A stretch of DNA of 16,325 nucleotides, from NCBI GenBank assembly GCA_035259145.1, contig DATFWQ010000152.1, forward strand, positions 1-16,325. The letters run 5' to 3'. Position 1 is the stretch's first letter. Every line of letters begins with the position of its first letter. Position numbers and translations under genes: made by a program. This document shows, in pieces, positions 1 through 6,528 of the stretch. Source of the stretch: CF-161 sp035259145. GTDB lineage: Bacteria; Chloroflexota; Dormibacteria; Dormibacterales; Dormibacteraceae. The notes beneath the pieces were generated by a model. It ran no database searches. It had not been told where the DNA came from and was given only the letters and a program-made list of their open reading frames with translations.

Positions 1-736
1 CGGCGAACATGAAGATGATCGTCAGCGCCGCGAGCAGGATGTTGAGCGCGATCTCGTTCGGCGTCTTGCGCCGGGAGGCGCTCTCCACGAGGCCGATCAT
101 CCGATCGAGGAAGGTCTCGCCGGGATTGGCGGTGATCTCGATGACGATCCGGTCGGAGAGGACGCGAGTGCCGCCGGTGACTGCGCTGCGGTCCCCGCCC
201 GCCTCCCTGATGACAGGAGCCGACTCACCCGTGATTGCGGACTCGTCCACGGAGGCGATGCCATCGACGACGGTGCCGTCGCCCGGGATCAGATCGTTGG
301 CCTCGCAGACCACGCGGTCGCCCTTGTGGAGCTGGCTGGCGGGCACGCGCTCTTCCTGTTCTCCGTCGAGCAGCCGGCGCGCGGTCAGCTCGGCGCGTGT
401 CCGTCGCAGGGCGGCCGCCTGCGCCTTGCCTCGGCCCTCGGCCACCGCTTCCGCGAAGTTGGCAAACAGAACTGTGAACCACAGCCAGAGCGCCACCTGG
501 CCGACGAACAGCTGAGTGCTGCCCGTCGCGCCCTGGAAGAAGCCGACGACGAACACGATCGTCGTGATCACCGAGCCGACTTCCACCACGAACATCACCG
601 GGTTGCGCGCTTGCCACCGCGGCTCGAGCTTGAGGAAGCTGTCCCGGATCGCGGGGACGAGGATCTCCCGATCAAGGAAGGTGGTGTGCCTCCTGCGCCG
701 ATACTGCTGCGAGCGGGCTCTCTGCTCTATCTTCAC
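1..736 (-). CDS. kdpB: Potassium-transporting P-type ATPase subunit B (KdpB), N-terminal part
   Basis: This is the catalytic subunit of the KdpFABC K+ pump, a P-type ATPase in the inner membrane that powers high-affinity K+ uptake. About 245 residues are present. They include the conserved RNPVMF start of the first membrane helix (about residues 44-66), LFANFAEAVAEGR (about 90-102), the actuator-domain motif DESAITGESAPV with TGES at about 169-172, TGGTRVLSD, and NPGETFLDRMIGLVE followed by RRKTPNEIALNILL leading into the third helix. The full protein is normally about 680 aa, so the DKTGT phosphorylation site and ATP-binding domain lie beyond position 1. The GTG start at 736 is one base after the kdpA stop (TGA, G, GTG), so translation is probably coupled to kdpA; no strong Shine-Dalgarno is visible. 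The N-terminus is basic and slightly longer than in E. coli. The family assignment is very secure; the exact start is less so. Confidence 0.96.
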   Translation of the reverse strand, partial: MKIEQRARSQQYRRRRHTTFLDREILVPAIRDSFLKLEPRWQARNPVMFVVEVGSVITTIVFVVGFFQGATGSTQLFVGQVALWLWFTVLFANFAEAVAEGRGKAQAAALRRTRAELTARRLLDGEQEERVPASQLHKGDRVVCEANDLIPGDGTVVDGIASVDESAITGESAPVIREAGGDRSAVTGGTRVLSDRIVIEITANPGETFLDRMIGLVESASRRKTPNEIALNILLAALTIIFMFA

Positions 737-737
737 C

Positions 738-2465
738 TCAGTGGGCAAGCTGGCCGGCGGCCAGCTGGAAGTGCTCGAGCAGTGGTCCCAGCGACAGCGC
801 AGGGAAGAATGTGAGTGCACCGACGATGAGGACCACGCCTACGAGCAGCCCGGCGAAGAGCGGGGTGTCGGTGGCGAAGGTCCCCTTGCCGGCCGGCACC
901 ACCTTCTTGCCGGCCAGGGAGCCGGCCAGCGCCAGTAGCGGGATCACGAAGATGTAGCGTCCCAACCACATTGCGGCGCCGCCCATCGAGTTGTAGTACA
1001 CCGTGTTACCGGTCAGCCCGGCAAAGGCGCTGCCGTTGTTGCCGAACTGCGACGTGAACGAGTAGAGGATCTCGCTGAAGCCGTGTGCCGCCGGGTTGAG
1101 GGGGCCGGCCTTGCCTGCGGGGAGCAGCACGGAGAGCGCGGTGAAGCCGAGGATGACCGCCGGCCCCGCCAGCAGCGTCAGCACGGCCATCCTGACCTCG
1201 CGCGACTCGATCTTCTTGCCCAGGTACTCCGGGGTCCTGCCGACCATCAGGCCGGCGATGAAGACCGCGATGACGGCAAACATGAGCATCCCGTAGAGGC
1301 CTGCGCCGACGCCACCTGGCGTGATCTCGCCCAGCTGGATCAGGACCATCGGCACCATGCCGCCTATCGGCGTGAAGCTGTCGTGGCTGGAGTCGACCGA
1401 GCCCGTGCTGGTGCCGGTCGTTGAGGCGGCGAACTCAGCCGAGTAGATGGGACCGAATCGGACCGCCTTGCCCTCCATGTTGCCGCCGGCCTGGGTCGAC
1501 GTGCTGGCCTGAGTGGCGCCGACGTTGGTGAGCGCCGGATTGCCAGCCTGCTCGGCGCCGGCCGCAATACCGGTCGCGCCGACCAGGACCAGCGCCATCG
1601 CTCCTCCGATGGCCAGGCCCTGCTTCACGTTGCCGACCCAGCGGCCGAACATGACGGCCAGCCCGAACGGGATCCACAGCTCCAGGAAGATCTCGAAGTT
1701 GTTCGTGAACCCGTTCGGGTTCTCGAAGGGGTGCGCCGAATTGGCGTTGAAGGGCCCACCACCGTTGTTGCCCAGGTCCTTGATCACCTCCTGGGAGGCG
1801 AATGGGCCCACCGCGATGCTCTGCTGGACGCCCTCCAGCGTGTGAGCGACGGGATAGCTGGCGAGGGTCTGGATCACGCCCTGGGAGGCCAGGATCAGCG
1901 CTCCGACGACCGAGATTGGAAGAAGGACGTAGAGGATGGCGCGGGTGGCGTCGACGTAGAAGTTGCCGATCGTCCTCAGGCTGCGGCTGGCGATCGCCCG
2001 CACCAGCGCCACGGCCAGCGCGATGCCGGTCGCCGCGGAAAGGAAGTTGTGAATGACCAGGCCCAGCATCTGGGAGAGGTAGGACATGGTCTGCTCACCG
2101 GTGTAGTTCTGCCAGTTGGTGTTGGTCGTGAAGCTGATCGCGGTGTTCAGGGCCAGGTCCGGCGGGACCGGGCCGAACCCCATGGGGTTCAGTGGCAGGT
2201 GGTTCTGGACTCGGAAGATCACGTAGGAGAACAGCAGGCTCACCACCTGAACCACCAGCATGGCCACCAGATAGCGAACCCAGGTCTGCTCCCCGTCCTC
2301 CTTGATCCCGCCCAGCCAGTAGAAGCCCCGCTCAACCGGCCGCACGACCGGACTCAGGAAGACCCGCCGGCCGGTGAACACCCGGTGCAGGTAGGGACCG
2401 ATGAACCAGGCGCCAACTCCGACCGCGAGGAACGTTATGACGACGCCGATGATGTCGAGCACCAT
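738..2465 (-). CDS. kdpA: Potassium-transporting ATPase potassium-binding subunit (KdpA)
   Basis: This is the channel-like, K+-selective subunit of KdpFABC. At 575 aa it is a normal full length, and it carries about ten membrane helices. The four pore-loop selectivity regions are all visible: TNTNWQNYTGE (about 114-124), GNNGGGPFNANSAHPFENP (about 232-250), GEITPGGVGAGLYGM (about 379-393) and FGNNGSAFAGL (about 474-484). The ATG at 2465 lies two bases after the kdpF stop, and the stop at 738 is one base before the kdpB GTG, so kdpF, kdpA and kdpB form one tightly packed operon. A Ser/Thr/Gly-rich stretch at about 316-365 is a soluble loop that looks longer than in E. coli. Regulation is presumably by the KdpE encoded just upstream. 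The identification rests on several diagnostic motifs. Confidence 0.98.
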   Translation of the reverse strand: MVLDIIGVVITFLAVGVGAWFIGPYLHRVFTGRRVFLSPVVRPVERGFYWLGGIKEDGEQTWVRYLVAMLVVQVVSLLFSYVIFRVQNHLPLNPMGFGPVPPDLALNTAISFTTNTNWQNYTGEQTMSYLSQMLGLVIHNFLSAATGIALAVALVRAIASRSLRTIGNFYVDATRAILYVLLPISVVGALILASQGVIQTLASYPVAHTLEGVQQSIAVGPFASQEVIKDLGNNGGGPFNANSAHPFENPNGFTNNFEIFLELWIPFGLAVMFGRWVGNVKQGLAIGGAMALVLVGATGIAAGAEQAGNPALTNVGATQASTSTQAGGNMEGKAVRFGPIYSAEFAASTTGTSTGSVDSSHDSFTPIGGMVPMVLIQLGEITPGGVGAGLYGMLMFAVIAVFIAGLMVGRTPEYLGKKIESREVRMAVLTLLAGPAVILGFTALSVLLPAGKAGPLNPAAHGFSEILYSFTSQFGNNGSAFAGLTGNTVYYNSMGGAAMWLGRYIFVIPLLALAGSLAGKKVVPAGKGTFATDTPLFAGLLVGVVLIVGALTFFPALSLGPLLEHFQLAAGQLAH

Positions 2466-2467
2466 GG

Positions 2468-2554
2468 TCAGAATCGCTCCGGGAAAAGGAGGGCCACGAA
2501 GAGGTAGATCGTGACGAGGAGGGCGACCACACCGGAGGCGATGTAGGCGGCCAT
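2468..2554 (-). CDS. kdpF: KdpF, small membrane subunit of the Kdp ATPase
   Basis: This is a 28-residue single-helix peptide whose sequence runs from MAAYIASGVV to LFPERF. KdpF is a stabilising, lipid-like subunit of KdpFABC of about 29 aa in E. coli, and the ending of hydrophobic helix plus aromatic-Glu/Arg-Phe is typical. It sits directly before kdpA with a two-base gap. Its ATG shares one base with the stop codon of the preceding microprotein (TGATG), which suggests termination-reinitiation. A GAGGG lies about 10 bases upstream of the ATG. Being so short it is easily missed by gene finders, but position, size and sequence agree. Confidence 0.9.
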   Translation of the reverse strand: MAAYIASGVVALLVTIYLFVALLFPERF

Positions 2555-2643
2555 CAGGGCAGCGCCCTCAAGGCTGCGACGTAGAGGAAGGCTCCGACCG
2601 TCAGCAACAGGAGCAAGCCGAGCATCCAGACGTCGAGTGGCAT
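2554..2643 (-). CDS. 29-aa single-helix membrane microprotein in the kdp operon
   Basis: This small frame starts at ATG 2643 and ends in a TGA that overlaps the kdpF ATG by one base. It encodes 29 residues: a short polar start (MPLDVW), a Leu-rich transmembrane helix (about residues 6-25) and a small basic end (ALRALP). It fills most of the gap between kdpE (stop at 2679) and kdpF, so it appears to be the first cistron of the structural kdp genes. Small extra membrane peptides upstream of kdpF occur in some other high-GC kdp operons, to my knowledge without an assigned function. It could be a KdpF-like accessory subunit, or a leader frame needed to translate kdpF. That it is a real gene is inferred from the start/stop overlap and the clean transmembrane character. 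Confidence 0.6.
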   Translation of the reverse strand: MPLDVWMLGLLLLLTVGAFLYVAALRALP

Positions 2644-2678
2644 GCCTCGAGCCTAGGCAGCCGGGGCTCAACGAACCA

Positions 2679-3395
2679 TCAACAATCTCGCGTAACCCGT
2701 TCCTCGCTGGTGGTCGGTGGTCCGAGGCGATAGCCGCGGCTGCCGGCGCTGACGATGATCTGCGGGTTTCTCGGATCGTCCTCCAGCTTCTGGCGCAGCC
2801 GCTGAACAAAGGTCCAGAGGTAGTTGCGCTCGCGCACATGGGAAGGCCCCCAGACCTCACGCAGGAGCGTCCGGTGGTCGACCACGGAGCCGGCGCGACT
2901 AGCCAGCTGTGACAGCAGGCCATACTCGGTTGGCGAGAGCCTGACCTCTTTTCCTGCCCTGACGACCGAACGTGCCGCGAGGTCGATGATGACGTCGCCG
3001 ACCTTGACCGCGGGAGAGGGCACAGCAGCAGGGTTCGATCGCCGGAGCACCGCCCGGATGCGTGCGAGCAGCTCCTCCGCTCCGAACGGCTTGGCCAGGT
3101 AGTCGTCGGCGCCCATGTCCAGCGCACGGACCTTGTCGCGTTCCTCCCCACGGGCGCTGATGACGATCACCGAGGGCACCCGCCCTGGTTCGAGCCCGTC
3201 CAGGATCCGCCACCCGTCAACGAAGGGAAGGCCGATGTCGAGCAGGATCACCTCGAAGGCGCCCGCGGCCAGTGCGGCCAGCGCTGCGGCACCGTCCGCA
3301 GCCGCAGCCACCTCGTAGCCACTCCGGGCAAGGATCGTCTTGACGGCGCTTCGCAAGGCTGCGTCATCTTCGACGACAAGGATGCGAGGTCTCAT
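2679..3395 (-). CDS. kdpE: KdpE-type OmpR-family response regulator
   Basis: This cytoplasmic transcription factor probably activates the kdp genes downstream. It is 238 aa. The receiver domain (about 3-118) has the acidic pocket E9-D10-D11, the phospho-acceptor D53 in LLDIGLP, the switch S80 and K102 in KPF. A winged-helix OmpR/PhoB DNA-binding domain (about 128-228) contains LSPTEYGLLSQLASRAGSVVDHRTLLREVWG and ends with the wing motif SRGYRLG. The motif VWGPSHVRERNYLWTFVQRLRQKLEDDP is characteristic of KdpE. The ATG at 3395 overlaps the stop of the upstream kinase by four bases (ATGA), so sensor and regulator are translationally coupled. Thirty-five bases then separate it from the microprotein start. 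Identification as KdpE rather than a generic OmpR member rests on both sequence and the operon. Confidence 0.93.
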   Translation of the reverse strand: MRPRILVVEDDAALRSAVKTILARSGYEVAAAADGAAALAALAAGAFEVILLDIGLPFVDGWRILDGLEPGRVPSVIVISARGEERDKVRALDMGADDYLAKPFGAEELLARIRAVLRRSNPAAVPSPAVKVGDVIIDLAARSVVRAGKEVRLSPTEYGLLSQLASRAGSVVDHRTLLREVWGPSHVRERNYLWTFVQRLRQKLEDDPRNPQIIVSAGSRGYRLGPPTTSEERVTRDC

Positions 3396-4555
3396 GTGAC
3401 TTCCGCGGCCGGCAGGGTGAAGCGGAAAGAGGCGCCGTCCGCGTCCGTCTCTTCCAGCGTCACGGAGCCCGCGTGAGCCTCGACCAACCCCTTGACGATG
3501 GCAAGTCCGAGCCCCGTTCCCACCTGTTCCGCCGCTCCGTCCTCCGACGGCCCGTGAACGAAGCGTTCGAAGAGCCGCGGCTTCAGTTCGGGCGCGACGC
3601 CCGGACCGTGGTCGCGGACGCGCACACCGACCAGACCAGGTCCCCCCGGGCCGATGCCGATCTCGATCGGGGTGTCAGGGGGGCCGAAGCGGTTGGCGTT
3701 AGCCAGCAGGTTGTCCAGGATCTGGAGCAGGCGGTCCCAGTCGGCGAGCACGTCTACGCCGGCGGCGGTCTCATCCCATTTGACCGACCGGTTCGGAGAG
3801 GTCCGGCGCAGCCGCTCGACCGCCGCTTCGATCGCGTCCGCCAGCCGGACTGGCTCGAGGCGCAGGTCTAGCGTGCCGGCTTCGATGACGGCCAGGTCGA
3901 GCATGTCGTCCACCAGCGCCTTCAGGCGCTGCGCCTCGCCCGCGATCGCTCGCAGCCGGCGCTCTGCGTCGGCCACAGCCTCGACCTCGGCCAGCGGTGA
4001 GGTGCTCTCAGTCAGGATCGTGCCCAGCGGCGTGCGCAGCTCGTGCGAGACGTTGGCGAGCAGCTCCCGGCGTGAGCTGTCCACCTCCTGCAGAACCCTG
4101 ATCTGCTCCCGGCTGCGCGCCAGCGTCAGCGCTGCCTGTGCGGCGGCGGCCTGCTCTTTGTTCAACCGGGCGAGCTCCGCGTTGGTCTGGCGGAGGTCGC
4201 GGGCGAGGGCCTCCGCCTGCAGCAACGCCCGCCGCCGCTGAGACCCGAAGACACCGACGAGGCCCGCAGTGGCGGCGAAGGCGAGCAGGTTGACGATGTC
4301 CTGCTCATCGGCGATTGTCAGCGTGTTCACCGGAGGGACGAAGAAGTAGTCGACGAGCAGGAAGCTGATCGCGGCGGAGGCGAGCGCCGGGGGGAGGCCC
4401 CAGAGTACGCCGAGGACCGCGACCAGGCCGAGGTAGAGGAACACGTAGTCCCGTTTGGTAGACCCGCCCAGCTGGACGAGCGCGACCGTCAGCACCGCCG
4501 GCCCGGCCAGGGCGAGGATCCAGACGAGGACCTGGAACCGTGGTGGAAGTCTCAT
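3392..4555 (-). CDS. kdpD: KdpD-like sensor histidine kinase lacking the N-terminal sensor domain
   Basis: This membrane histidine kinase is predicted to phosphorylate KdpE. It is only 387 aa, against about 890 for E. coli KdpD. The N-terminus starts directly in the KdpD-type four-helix membrane region (DUF4118; about residues 8-104, including VDYFFVPPVNTLTI), followed by a coiled-coil stretch (about 105-160). The HisKA dimerisation domain has H171 in LLANVSHELRTPLG, and the HATPase domain has the N box around N286 (DNLLANANRFG), DHGPG at 315-319 and GTGLGL at 346-351. The cytoplasmic KdpD (Walker-containing) and Usp domains that normally precede the membrane region are absent; an in-frame stop lies just upstream of the ATG, so they are not simply missed. 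GAAGG lies immediately before the ATG. Truncated KdpD forms are known in some bacteria; here it is probably the functional partner. Confidence 0.9.
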   Translation of the reverse strand: MRLPPRFQVLVWILALAGPAVLTVALVQLGGSTKRDYVFLYLGLVAVLGVLWGLPPALASAAISFLLVDYFFVPPVNTLTIADEQDIVNLLAFAATAGLVGVFGSQRRRALLQAEALARDLRQTNAELARLNKEQAAAAQAALTLARSREQIRVLQEVDSSRRELLANVSHELRTPLGTILTESTSPLAEVEAVADAERRLRAIAGEAQRLKALVDDMLDLAVIEAGTLDLRLEPVRLADAIEAAVERLRRTSPNRSVKWDETAAGVDVLADWDRLLQILDNLLANANRFGPPDTPIEIGIGPGGPGLVGVRVRDHGPGVAPELKPRLFERFVHGPSEDGAAEQVGTGLGLAIVKGLVEAHAGSVTLEETDADGASFRFTLPAAEVT

Positions 4556-4696
4556 CCTTCAGACGATCATGGTCAAAGTAGTCGGCAAGCTGGAGCCTGC
4601 CCGACAGTCAGGTGTCGCTGAGGGCGCCCGCCCGTCGCGACGCGGGCAGGGTTGGATCGCGCAGGCCATCTGCCAGTTCCTCGTAGACCTCCACGG

Positions 4697-5422
4697 TCAG
4701 GTTCGCCTGTAGTCCTGATCGCTCCCAGCGATCGCGGCCAGGGCGACGTCTGGCATCTGCGCCAGCAAGCCGAGCATGTAGCATGCCCACTCTCGCCGCG
4801 ATTCGACCATCTCCAGGTTTCCGCACTGGTCCTCGATGAAGTCGCGGCGCCTCTCTGGAGGGAGGAGCCTGGCAGCCACCGCCAGCAGCCTGCCAGCCCA
4901 TGTCGCAGACCAGGGATCGTTCAGGGTGGTGGCCTCGATCTCGAGGACCCGCCGCTGGATCGACTCGATCGTGGCAACGAGCTCCTGAGCGAAGCGGCCT
5001 GCCTGCAGCAGCAGTTGCTGGGCGTGCGGGACGCTCTCGAGGCCGGGGTCCGCCGCAGCCTGGACGTTGCGGCTGATGACGAGAGCCAGGTTGCGAGCGT
5101 GGCCCCGCATCAGGCCGAGGTCGGCGTCGGGCGCGAAATCGAAGCCGAGCCCGAAGCTGAGGGACCTCTCAAGGTCGGTGGCCGTGGCTCGGACCCTCCG
5201 GCGATGGCGGGCAAGGGCACGCTTGGCCTCGGCTCGGCCGGGCGTGGGGGAAACCCGCGCTTGAAACACGAGGCCGACGTCACGGAGATAGAGGGGTGAG
5301 GCTGCACTTGCCATGGCCGCTTCACCGTCAAGGAGGCGCTTGATGTCACAGCCGAGGTTGCCCGCCAGAGCGCCTGCCCTCGTGCGGGCATCCCGACGAG
5401 CGAGCATGATCTGCCGGTTCAT
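4697..5422 (-). CDS. Unknown protein paired with PadR-type regulator
   Basis: This is a 241-aa protein I cannot assign to a named family. It is largely helical and Arg/Ala-rich, with no signal peptide or clear membrane helix. The C-terminal part, about residues 177-235 (WAGRLLAVAARLLPPERRRDFIEDQCGNLEMV and on), resembles a segment seen in many actinobacterial proteins in which 'ARLLPP..R..Y.EE...EL' precedes a hydrophobic region. The ATG overlaps the PadR stop by four bases (ATGA), so the two are co-translated and probably work together. It ends 141 bases before the kdpD-like kinase on the same strand, so read-through into the kdp operon is possible. A coding-like stretch in another frame continues past its stop (to 4608), so the C-terminus may be frameshifted. 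Confidence 0.7.
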   Translation of the reverse strand: MNRQIMLARRDARTRAGALAGNLGCDIKRLLDGEAAMASAASPLYLRDVGLVFQARVSPTPGRAEAKRALARHRRRVRATATDLERSLSFGLGFDFAPDADLGLMRGHARNLALVISRNVQAAADPGLESVPHAQQLLLQAGRFAQELVATIESIQRRVLEIEATTLNDPWSATWAGRLLAVAARLLPPERRRDFIEDQCGNLEMVESRREWACYMLGLLAQMPDVALAAIAGSDQDYRRT

Positions 5423-5727
5423 GCGAGCTCACCCGTGGATGCCCAGCGCTGGATCCCCGGGAACCTCTGCCGGACTAGCCTCTGAGCTTCGGTCGCACCC
5501 AGGCCGGTCAGCTGGTAGAAGCGACGTCGAGGCCGGCCCCTGCTGTGCGCTTCCGTGGCGTCTTCCCAGCGACTGGTCAACCAACCCCACTGTTCAAGCC
5601 GAAACAGGATCTGAGCCACGGTGCCACTTCCGAGGCTGGTCCGGCGACAGATCTCCAGGGCGAACCAGTCATCACGACGCGGCTCGTACAGGAAGACGTC
5701 GATGACCTGGAGGACGGGAATGGTCAC
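5419..5727 (-). CDS. PadR-family transcriptional regulator
   Basis: This is a small winged-helix DNA-binding protein. From the GTG at 5727 it is 102 aa: VTIPVLQVIDVFLYEP (helix 1), DDWFALEICRRTSLGSGTVAQILFRLEQWGWLTSRW (helix-turn-helix, about 19-54), then the wing GRPRRRFYQLTGLGATEAQRL (about 64-84). The TVxxxLxRLExxGWL and GRPRRxxYxLT patterns are typical of PadR. The start is uncertain. The frame stays open to 5919, and GTG 5727, TTG 5769 and upstream codons all lack a properly spaced Shine-Dalgarno. A well-placed ATG at 5801, directly after a TAGAAT -10 box, is one base out of frame because of a C6 run (5785-5790); one extra C would join it to this frame and add about 25 N-terminal residues beyond TTG-51. 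It overlaps the next gene by four bases. PadR proteins usually repress their own operon. Confidence 0.82.
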   Translation of the reverse strand: MTIPVLQVIDVFLYEPRRDDWFALEICRRTSLGSGTVAQILFRLEQWGWLTSRWEDATEAHSRGRPRRRFYQLTGLGATEAQRLVRQRFPGIQRWASTGELA

Positions 5728-5807
5728 CCTCTTCGGACCGGCTGTGCCTGAGCTGGGCGTCCCGCTCAACTCGTGGGGGTCCCAGGGGGGCTGCCGGCCA
5801 TAGCGAC

Positions 5808-5813
5808 ATTCTA
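5808..5813 (-). promoter_or_regulatory. Probable -10 box for a leaderless padR transcript
   Basis: TAGAAT reads on the minus strand at 5813-5808 and is followed after six bases by ATG (5801-5799). That is the spacing expected if transcription starts on the A of the ATG, a leaderless arrangement common in high-GC Gram-positive-like bacteria. No convincing -35 hexamer is visible. The ATG opens only an 11-codon frame unless one base is added in the C6 run at 5785-5790. Confidence 0.45.
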
Positions 5814-5869
5814 GGTTCTTATCTGAAATAGCTCGGCGGGCGCCGCGGGCGTGCCTGGCGAGCACCGCC

Positions 5870-5933
5870 TTCGTACATTTGCGTAGTTCCCGATGCTCGG
5901 GAGCTCCGCATTCGTACATTTGCGTGGTTCCCG
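5870..5933. repeat. Two-copy 23-bp direct repeat upstream of padR and the DUF3465 gene
   Basis: Copies at 5870-5892 and 5911-5933 begin TTCGTACATTTGCGT and end GTTCCCG. They differ at one position (A or G after GCGT) and repeat with a period of 41 bp. The first copy runs into a small dyad, CCCGA-TGC-TCGGG (about 5889-5901). The pair sits in the 178-bp non-coding gap (5802-5979) between the divergent padR and DUF3465 genes, so it could be a double operator. It could also be a fragment of a dispersed repeat. No protein-coding content was recognised in the gap. Confidence 0.7.
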
Positions 5934-5979
5934 GCCGCCCTCTCGTCTGCTTAGAGCTTTAGGCTTGGTCCAGCACGAG

Positions 5980-6528
5980 ATGAGCCGGACTCGATCTCGG
6001 CGTCGACCCACTCTCGCGACCTCGCATCCCAGTACCCCCCAGCCCAACCCACCCTCTCGAGGGGGGAAGGGAAACGCGCCGCGGGGAAAGGGCAAAGGGC
6101 GCCGCCAGTACACCCCCGTGCGAGTCGGGCTGGTGGTGCTGCTGCTCGCGCTGGTCGTTGTGATCGCTGTCAACGTCTGGCTTCAGCACAAACCGCCCAG
6201 CCCTGACGCGAACAGCCTGCACGCCGACATCCTGGCCGGGCGATCAGGTGCAGAGGTCACGTTCAGCGGGAGCGTGATCGGCGACCCCACCGACTCGGGG
6301 GGTCACGAGCACATTCTGGTCCGCGACCAGGTGGGCGACACCCTCGAACTCGACTACAACCTCAGCCTGGGTCGCCGCGTGCCGGTCCACGGCGGTGACT
6401 CGATCATCGTCCACGGTCAGCTCTACATCGACCCGGCGAAGGTCGGCGTCCACTGTCTGCACGCCCGCACATCGCGTGGCTGCCCGGAGGAGGGCTGGAT
6501 CCAGTTCGCAGGCGTGACTTACTCATGA
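5980..6528 (+). CDS. Membrane-anchored DUF3465-family protein
   Basis: This is a 182-aa protein with a basic, Pro/Gly-rich cytoplasmic N-terminus (1-46), one transmembrane helix (about 47-67) and an extracytoplasmic OB-fold-like domain (about 80-182). The domain reads AEVTFSGSVIGD, then GGHEHILVRDQVGDTLELDYNLSLG, VPVHGGDSIIVHGQLYIDPAKVGVHCLHARTSRGCPEEGWIQFAGVTYS. The order of a hydrophobic strand, 'GDxxxVxGxYxxDP', a His-containing turn and a terminal GWIxxxGxxY matches DUF3465, whose biochemical function is not known to me. The usual second His of the H-x(n)-H pattern is a Cys here (RGCPEEGWI). ATG 5980 was chosen because it follows a TANNNT-like TAGGCT (5960-5965), but GTG 6118, just before the helix, is an alternative that would exclude the repeat-like linker. 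It overlaps the next gene by four bases. Confidence 0.72.
   Translation: MSRTRSRRRPTLATSHPSTPQPNPPSRGGKGNAPRGKGKGRRQYTPVRVGLVVLLLALVVVIAVNVWLQHKPPSPDANSLHADILAGRSGAEVTFSGSVIGDPTDSGGHEHILVRDQVGDTLELDYNLSLGRRVPVHGGDSIIVHGQLYIDPAKVGVHCLHARTSRGCPEEGWIQFAGVTYS
6033..6098. repeat. GC-rich palindrome-containing segment inside the DUF3465 gene
   Basis: A run of C-rich then G-rich DNA surrounds the dyad CCCTCTCGAGGGGG (6052-6065) and is followed by two GGGAAA-type repeats. It encodes the low-complexity linker NPPSRGGKGNAPRGKGKG. Peptides of the NPPxRGGKG type commonly arise from dispersed palindromic intergenic repeats being read as protein, so this may be such an element inserted near the 5' end of the gene. 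Only one copy is in the window, so the assignment is tentative. Confidence 0.4.

Noticed and set aside
1731..2507. Long plus-strand open frame opposite kdpA
   Set aside because: It lies wholly antisense to the well-supported kdpA and reads as low-complexity Arg/Gly/His/Asp-rich sequence typical of a shadow frame in GC-rich DNA.
4556..4696. Promoter or riboswitch upstream of the kdpD-like gene
   Set aside because: I looked for a -35/-10 pair and for conserved K+ or c-di-AMP riboswitch features; only a lone TACTTT hexamer was found, which is too weak to report as a feature.
5881..5905. Intrinsic terminator at the CCCGA-TGC-TCGGG dyad
   Set aside because: The stem is only 5 bp and no T-run follows on either strand.
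5870..5933. CRISPR array
   Set aside because: There are only two copies of a 23-bp unit with one 18-bp spacer, and no cas genes nearby.
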